Source: Magnetospirillum sp.
Lineage (GTDB): Bacteria; Pseudomonadota; Alphaproteobacteria; Rhodospirillales; Magnetospirillaceae
Assembly (NCBI GenBank): GCA_020217035.1
Contig: JAIWOG010000240.1
Location: 1-10,000, forward strand
Direction of reading: 5' to 3'
DNA length: 10,000 nt
A model generated the notes under the pieces. It did not search any database and was not told the DNA's origin. It worked only from the letters and a program-made list of their open reading frames with translations. Made by a program: the position numbers and the translations under genes. Shown here piece by piece: positions 6,382 to 10,000 of the stretch (its first letter is position 1; each line of letters opens with the position of its first letter).

Positions 6382-7613
6382 GGCGGGGATTGCCCGTCGT
6401 CGAGGATTTCGCGCAGGCTGACGGACAGGGCAGCGCGGCTGTCCTGGCGGGCCTTTTCCACCAGCGCCTGGGCGCGGACGTTCCAGGCGATGTCGCCGGG
6501 GAGGGGCTCGACCGCCAGTTCCATGTCCAACGCGGCGACCAAATCGGCCAGGGTCACGGTCTCCAGGTCGCGGGCCAGCACGACGCGGCGGCGGATGGTG
6601 GGCGCGGTGAAGCCGGTGGCGTGCAGCCGCGCCAGCAGGCGGAACAACTCCCGCTCGTCGGCGGATGTGCGGGCCAGCAATTGCCGGCGGGTGGCGCCAC
6701 CCTGGCCGGCGCGGGCGAATTCGCGCAATAGGGACAGGATTTCCAAGGCCAGGGTCAGACGGCGGCCGGGCCGTGACGGTCCGTGCCCCAGATGATGGCC
6801 GGACCGCCATTCGGGCAGGGCGGCGGTGATCTCGGCGCCGATCAGGATGGCCAGCCAGGACAGCCAGGTCCAGGTCAGGAACACCGGCAGCACCGCCACC
6901 GCCCCGTACAGGCTGGCATAGGTTCGCGACGAGGTGATGTAAAGCCCGAAGCCCCAGCGTAGGACGGCGAAGATCAGCGCGGCGACGGCAGCCCCCAGGA
7001 TGGCGTCGCGGATCGCCACCCGACGGTTGGGAATGGCCGAGAACATCACCGCAAAGGCGGCCCAGGTCAGCAGGGTCGGCACCGGCAGGGCCAGGAACGG
7101 AGTCGCCGCCTTGGCCACGGACCAGCGCGACAGGGCGGTGACGTATCCTTGCAACGACAGCGCCGCCCCCATCAGCAACGGCCCCAGGGTCAAGGCCGTC
7201 CAGTAGACCAGCAGCTTGGACAGCGCCGACCGCGCCTTGGCGACGCGGAAGATGGCGTTCATGGTGCCTTCGATGGTCACCAGCAACATGATGGCGGTGA
7301 CCACCAGGGACAGGATGCCGATGGCCGACAGCCGGCCGGCATTGTCGATGAAGCGGTGGATCTGCAACTGCACCACGTCGCCCATGGATGGCGCGAAGGT
7401 GCGGAACGACCACGCCACCAGATCCTGTCGCACGGTGTCGAAGGCGGGGAAGGCCGCCAGCATGGCCAGCGCGATGGCCAACAGCGGCACCAGCGACAAC
7501 AGCGAAGTGAAGGCCAGCGATCCGGCCATGCGGGTGACGCCGTCCTCGCGCCCGCGGCGGGCTGCGAAACGCAGGAATTCGGCGATCTGGCGTGTTCTCA
7601 GCCGTGCCGGCAT
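6378..7613 (-). CDS. YihY/BrkB-family inner-membrane protein with C-terminal extension
   Basis: Polytopic membrane protein of 411 residues in the UPF0761 family, once called ribonuclease BN in error; the biochemical function of the family is not settled. Hydrophobic segments lie at about 31-55, 97-117, 135-158, 175-195, 204-226 and 237-262, six helices as usual. Family-type stretches seen are the N-terminal RMAGSLAFTSLLSLVPLLA, TMNAIFRV, the YASLYGAVAVLPVFL loop and the final helix ending LIGAEI. Residues about 285-411 are a soluble extension resembling a winged helix (EILSLLREFARAGQGGATRRQLL, then a helix-rich tail), absent from the roughly 290-residue E. coli YihY. The ATG at 7613 is preceded by AAGGGGAAG (plus-strand 7621-7629), a good ribosome site. 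The reading frame stays open far upstream, antisense to fabI and aroC, but that part has no protein character. Confidence 0.92.
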   Translation of the reverse strand: MPARLRTRQIAEFLRFAARRGREDGVTRMAGSLAFTSLLSLVPLLAIALAMLAAFPAFDTVRQDLVAWSFRTFAPSMGDVVQLQIHRFIDNAGRLSAIGILSLVVTAIMLLVTIEGTMNAIFRVAKARSALSKLLVYWTALTLGPLLMGAALSLQGYVTALSRWSVAKAATPFLALPVPTLLTWAAFAVMFSAIPNRRVAIRDAILGAAVAALIFAVLRWGFGLYITSSRTYASLYGAVAVLPVFLTWTWLSWLAILIGAEITAALPEWRSGHHLGHGPSRPGRRLTLALEILSLLREFARAGQGGATRRQLLARTSADERELFRLLARLHATGFTAPTIRRRVVLARDLETVTLADLVAALDMELAVEPLPGDIAWNVRAQALVEKARQDSRAALSVSLREILDDGQSPP

Positions 7614-7629
7614 GGCTGTGCTTCCCCTT

Positions 7630-7657
7630 TTGCGCCGCCCCACGTTTCGTGTAGGAT
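7630..7657 (+). promoter_or_regulatory. Candidate fabI-aroC promoter
   Basis: TTGCGC (7630-7635), a 16-base spacer, then TAGGAT (7652-7657) resembles a sigma-70 promoter with a weak -35 (3/6) and a fair -10 (4/6). The start would fall near 7664, leaving a leader of about 46 bases. The spacer contains the short dyad CACG-TTT-CGTG (7641-7651), which could be an operator. The 96-base gap 7614-7709 must hold promoters for both divergent genes; I see no convincing one for the minus strand. Confidence 0.35.
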
Positions 7658-7697
7658 GCCCGCCGCCTTCGCAGGCCACAAGACAACATTGCGTAAA

Positions 7698-7703
7698 GAG
7701 AGG
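7698..7703 (+). promoter_or_regulatory. fabI ribosome binding site
   Basis: GAGAGG lies 6 bases before the ATG at 7710. This strong site decides the fabI start; the long open frame upstream of it, which runs antisense through the neighbouring membrane-protein gene, is not coding. Confidence 0.75.
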
Positions 7704-7709
7704 ACCAGT

Positions 7710-8528
7710 ATGACCGCTCCGACTCCGTTGATGGCCGGCAAGAAGGGTTTGATCATGGGCGTCGCCAATGATCGCTCGATCGCCTGGGGGATCGCCAAGA
7801 CTTGCCGCGCCCATGGGGCCGAACTGGCCTTCACCTATCTGGGCGAAGCCTTGGAAAAGCGCGTGCGCCCGCTGGCGGAAAGCGTGGGCTCGGACATCGT
7901 CCTGCCTTGCGACGTGGGCGACGAAGCCTCGATCGACGCGGTGTTCGAAGCGTTGAAGGGTAAGTGGGGCAAGCTGGACTTCCTTGTCCACGCCATCGGC
8001 TATTCCGACAAGGAGCAGCTGCGCGGCCGTTATGCCGACACGACGCTGGAGAATTTCCAGAACACCATGCACATCTCGGTGTTCTCGTTCACCTCGGTGG
8101 CCCGTCGCGCCGCCGACATGATGCCTGACGGTGGCTCGCTGTTGACGCTGACCTATTACGGCGCCGAGCGGGTGATGCCCCATTACAACGTCATGGGCGT
8201 GGCCAAGGCGGCGCTGGAAGCCAGCGTGCGCTACTTGGCCGTCGACCTGGGCAAGCAGGGCATCCGCGTCAACTCGATGTCGGCGGGTCCCATGAAGACC
8301 CTGGCTGCTTCCGGCATCGGCGATTTCCGCTATATCCTGAAATGGAACGAGTACAACAGCCCGCTGAAGCGCAACACCACCTTGGATGACGTGGGCGGGG
8401 CCGGCCTGTACCTGCTGTCCGACCTGTCGTCGGGGGTCACCGGCGAATGCCACCACGTGGACAGCGGTTATCACGTGGTCGGCATGAAGGCGGTGGACGC
8501 CCCCGACATCACCGTGTCCAAGGACTGA
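7710..8528 (+). CDS. fabI: Enoyl-[acyl-carrier-protein] reductase, FabI type
   Basis: Performs the last reduction of each fatty-acid elongation round in the cytosol, turning trans-2-enoyl-ACP into acyl-ACP with NAD(P)H. The 272-residue product is a short-chain dehydrogenase-like Rossmann protein. Seen features: the N-terminal cofactor loop GVANDRSIAWGIA (17-29), the CDV strand end (67-69) that contacts adenine, HAIG (94-97), Tyr149 in LTYYGAERV, and the catalytic pair Tyr159 and Lys166 in YNVMGVAK with the FabI Tyr-x6-Lys spacing. SAGPMKTLAASGI follows. Gly97 and Met162 match E. coli Gly93 and Met159, and the IGDF phenylalanine matches Phe203. These are the positions where substitutions give triclosan resistance in E. 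coli, so the wild-type residues suggest a sensitive enzyme (inference). It is first of a fabI-aroC pair, 3 bases before aroC. Alphaproteobacteria may carry more than one FabI; this one looks standard. Confidence 0.98.
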   Translation: MTAPTPLMAGKKGLIMGVANDRSIAWGIAKTCRAHGAELAFTYLGEALEKRVRPLAESVGSDIVLPCDVGDEASIDAVFEALKGKWGKLDFLVHAIGYSDKEQLRGRYADTTLENFQNTMHISVFSFTSVARRAADMMPDGGSLLTLTYYGAERVMPHYNVMGVAKAALEASVRYLAVDLGKQGIRVNSMSAGPMKTLAASGIGDFRYILKWNEYNSPLKRNTTLDDVGGAGLYLLSDLSSGVTGECHHVDSGYHVVGMKAVDAPDITVSKD

Positions 8529-8531
8529 TCG

Positions 8532-9614
8532 ATGTCGGGAAACGGTTTCGGCCACACCTTCCGCTTCACCACCTTCGGCGAATCGCACGGCCCCGCCATC
8601 GGCTGCGTCATCGACGGGGTGCCGCCGCTGCTGAAGCTGTCGGAAGCCGACATCCAGCCGTGGCTGGATCAGCGGAAGCCCGGCCAGAACCGTTTCACCA
8701 CCCAACGTCAGGAAGCCGATCAGGTGCGAATCCTGTCCGGCGTGTTCGACGGCGTGACCACCGGCACCTCCATTGGCCTGCTGATCGAGAACACCGACCA
8801 GCGGTCCAAGGATTACGGCGACATCAAGGATACGTTCCGTCCCGGTCACGCCGATTGGGTCTACGAACAGAAATACGGTATCCGCGATTATCGCGGCGGC
8901 GGACGGTCCAGTGCGCGGGAAACCGCCATGCGGGTGGCCGCCGGGGCGGTGGCCCGCGTGGTGCTGGACGCCCTGGCCCCGGGAATCGTCATCCGCGGCG
9001 CCCTGGTGCAGATGGGGCCCAACGCCATCGATCCCGGCCGCTGGGACTGGGACCAGCGTCAGGCCAACCCGTTCTGGTGCCCTGACGCCGAAACCGTGCC
9101 GGAATGGGAAAAGTTCCTGGACGGCGTGCGCAAGGCGGGGTCTTCCACCGGCGGCGTGGTCGAGGTGGTGGCTTCCGGCGTGCCGGTGGGCCTGGGGGCG
9201 CCGGTCTACGACAAGCTGGACGCCGACTTGGCCAAGGCGATGATGAGCATCAACGCCGTCAAGGGTGTGGAGATCGGCGCCGGTTTCCTGGCCGCTTCGC
9301 TGTCGGGCGAGGACAACGCCGACGAAATGCGCATGGGACCCGACGGCCGGGTGCAGTTCCTGTCCAACAATGCCGGCGGCATCCTGGGCGGCATTTCCAC
9401 CGGCCAGGACATCGTGCTGCGCATGGCGATCAAGCCCACCAGTTCGATCCTGATTCCCAAGAAAAGCGTTGATCGCGGCGGCCACGAGATCGAGGTGATC
9501 ACCAAGGGCCGGCATGACCCCTGCGTCGCCATCCGTGCCGTTCCGGTTGCGGAAGCGATGATGGCTGTCACCCTGGCCGATCATCTGCTGCGTCATCGGG
9601 CGCAATGCGGTTGA
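8532..9614 (+). CDS. aroC: Chorismate synthase
   Basis: Final enzyme of the shikimate pathway: FMN-dependent 1,4-elimination of phosphate from EPSP to give chorismate, the source of Phe, Tyr, Trp, folate and ubiquinone precursors. It is full length at 360 residues. Signature 1 is [16 protein letters not shown] (16-31), including catalytic His19. His106 in FRPGHADW matches the second active-site histidine of characterised enzymes. Signature 2 is at about 120-137 ([18 protein letters not shown]). The GGISTG...IKPTSSI segment is present, and signature 3 starts with [12 protein letters not shown] at 327. All look intact. AAGGA (8520-8524), inside the end of fabI, stands 7 bases before the ATG, and only 3 bases separate the two genes, so the pair is almost surely cotranscribed and translationally coupled. 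Confidence 0.99.
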   Translation: MSGNGFGHTFRFTTFGESHGPAIGCVIDGVPPLLKLSEADIQPWLDQRKPGQNRFTTQRQEADQVRILSGVFDGVTTGTSIGLLIENTDQRSKDYGDIKDTFRPGHADWVYEQKYGIRDYRGGGRSSARETAMRVAAGAVARVVLDALAPGIVIRGALVQMGPNAIDPGRWDWDQRQANPFWCPDAETVPEWEKFLDGVRKAGSSTGGVVEVVASGVPVGLGAPVYDKLDADLAKAMMSINAVKGVEIGAGFLAASLSGEDNADEMRMGPDGRVQFLSNNAGGILGGISTGQDIVLRMAIKPTSSILIPKKSVDRGGHEIEVITKGRHDPCVAIRAVPVAEAMMAVTLADHLLRHRAQCG

Positions 9615-9639
9615 CCTGACCCAAGGCAGGGGTGATGAT
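9611..9639 (+). promoter_or_regulatory. Candidate promoter for the downstream sensor gene
   Basis: TTGACC (9611-9616, 5/6 to the -35 consensus), a 17-base spacer, then GATGAT (9634-9639, 4/6 to the -10). The -35 overlaps the aroC stop codon. Transcription would begin near 9646, about 26 bases before the GTG at 9672. The spacing is ideal, but short promoter matches arise by chance. Confidence 0.4.
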
Positions 9640-9656
9640 CAACCATTGATGGATCA
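9633..9656. repeat. Interrupted dyad after aroC
   Basis: TGAT (9633-9636) and ATCAA (9638-9642) pair with TTGAT (9646-9650) and ATCA (9653-9656) around CCA. In addition GGTTGA (9609-9614) pairs with TCAACC (9639-9644). No T-run follows. It overlaps the candidate -10 and transcription start, so an operator is as likely as a weak aroC terminator. The gap 9615-9671 shows nothing else. Confidence 0.35.
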
Positions 9657-9671
9657 TCGTACCGGATTGTC

Positions 9672-10000
9672 GTGGCAGAAGATCAGGCCGCCGCAGTGAC
9701 ACCACACCCCCCGCGTCGTGCCGTGCGGCCCTTGGTCGCCGTGGCCGTTCTGCTGGTCGTGGTGCTGGAAGCTCTGTTGGTGGTGCATCTGTGGCGCGGG
9801 CACAGCCGGGCCGAGGCGGATGCCCTGCTGGTGGCCGCCAGTCTGAGCCAGGCCCTGGAACAACATGTGGCCGGGCAGTTTCGCGGCATCGGGGCGCTTT
9901 TGGACGAAGCCGCCGTCATCGTCCAGGCCGGTCACCACCAGACCGCCAGCGTGGCGGCGCATCTGCGGGAACGCCTGACCGCCTTTCCCGAACTGAACGG
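9672..10000 (+). CDS. N-terminus of a membrane-anchored sensor protein, truncated by window end
   Basis: An open frame with no stop runs to the window edge, giving 109 codons. A short basic, proline-containing N-terminus (HPPRRAVRP) is followed by a strong hydrophobic segment at about 20-40 (LVAVAVLLVVVLEALLVVH). Then comes a long amphipathic helix with ADALLVAASLSQALEQHV and GQFRGIGALLDEAAVIV, ending in LRERLTAFPEL. A single N-terminal helix followed by such a stretch is typical of the start of a periplasmic PDC/Cache-like sensor region in kinases, diguanylate cyclases or chemoreceptors. The output domain lies outside the window, so no specific function is given. The GTG at 9672 is the first possible start after an in-frame stop at 9636; GTG 9696 is an alternative. 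Neither has a strong ribosome site. Confidence 0.7.
   Translation, partial: MAEDQAAAVTPHPPRRAVRPLVAVAVLLVVVLEALLVVHLWRGHSRAEADALLVAASLSQALEQHVAGQFRGIGALLDEAAVIVQAGHHQTASVAAHLRERLTAFPELN

Noticed and set aside
5344..7689. 781-residue minus-strand open frame across the porin and YihY genes
   Set aside because: It lies in a different frame from the real YihY gene and antisense to the porin gene. It is Arg/Pro/Gly-rich without motifs, a codon-bias shadow.
7614..9605. Long minus-strand open frame antisense to fabI and aroC, in frame with the YihY-like gene
   Set aside because: It is an antisense shadow of two highly conserved genes in high-GC DNA. The translation is His/Gly/Gln-rich with no domain, and the YihY gene has its own ATG with a good ribosome site at 7613.
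1..10000. Mobile element, CRISPR, toxin-antitoxin or other defence system
   Set aside because: No transposase, integrase, repeat array, tRNA or small paired genes seen; base composition and coding style are even throughout, so the region looks like core chromosome.

Overview
The window is about 64% GC with dense, closely packed genes, and reads as ordinary chromosome from an alphaproteobacterium. The protein sequences (FabI, AroC, PepA, HolC and an EnvZ/OmpR-type pair) and the fabI-aroC pairing fit Rhodospirillales, possibly near Magnetospirillum. The genus is a guess from memory of the protein style, not a search result. There are no RNA genes, insertion sequences, phage genes or CRISPR arrays. 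All gene gaps are short; the largest is 156 bases.

Layout. (1) Bases 1-3026, plus strand: a peptidase/replication operon. It holds the 3' four fifths of pepA, a second M17 leucyl aminopeptidase with a shortened N-terminal domain, and holC (DNA polymerase III chi). A perfect 16-bp inverted repeat with a 5-base loop (1274-1310) lies over the junction of the two peptidase genes and covers the predicted start of the second. (2) Bases 3074-5325, minus strand: a two-component system, with an OmpR-family response regulator followed by its EnvZ-like kinase and a GTGA overlap. (3) Bases 5482-6381, plus strand: a MipA/OmpV-family outer-membrane protein, divergent from the regulator across a 156-base region that carries a GACACG direct repeat with 11-bp periodicity. 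(4) Bases 6378-7613, minus strand: a YihY/BrkB-type inner-membrane protein with a C-terminal cytoplasmic extension; its stop codon overlaps that of the outer-membrane gene. (5) Bases 7710-9614, plus strand: fabI and aroC, 3 bases apart. (6) From 9672, plus strand: the start of a membrane-anchored sensor protein that runs off the window.

Working together: the peptidase operon joins peptide turnover to a clamp-loader subunit, echoing the pepA-holC linkage of enterobacteria. The two-component system and the MipA-like porin look like a regulator-target pair (inference). fabI-aroC joins fatty-acid elongation with the last common step of aromatic amino-acid synthesis. I see no wholly new system. 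The most unusual items are the inserted M17 paralog with the strong stem-loop at its start, and the architecture of the regulator/mipA intergenic region.
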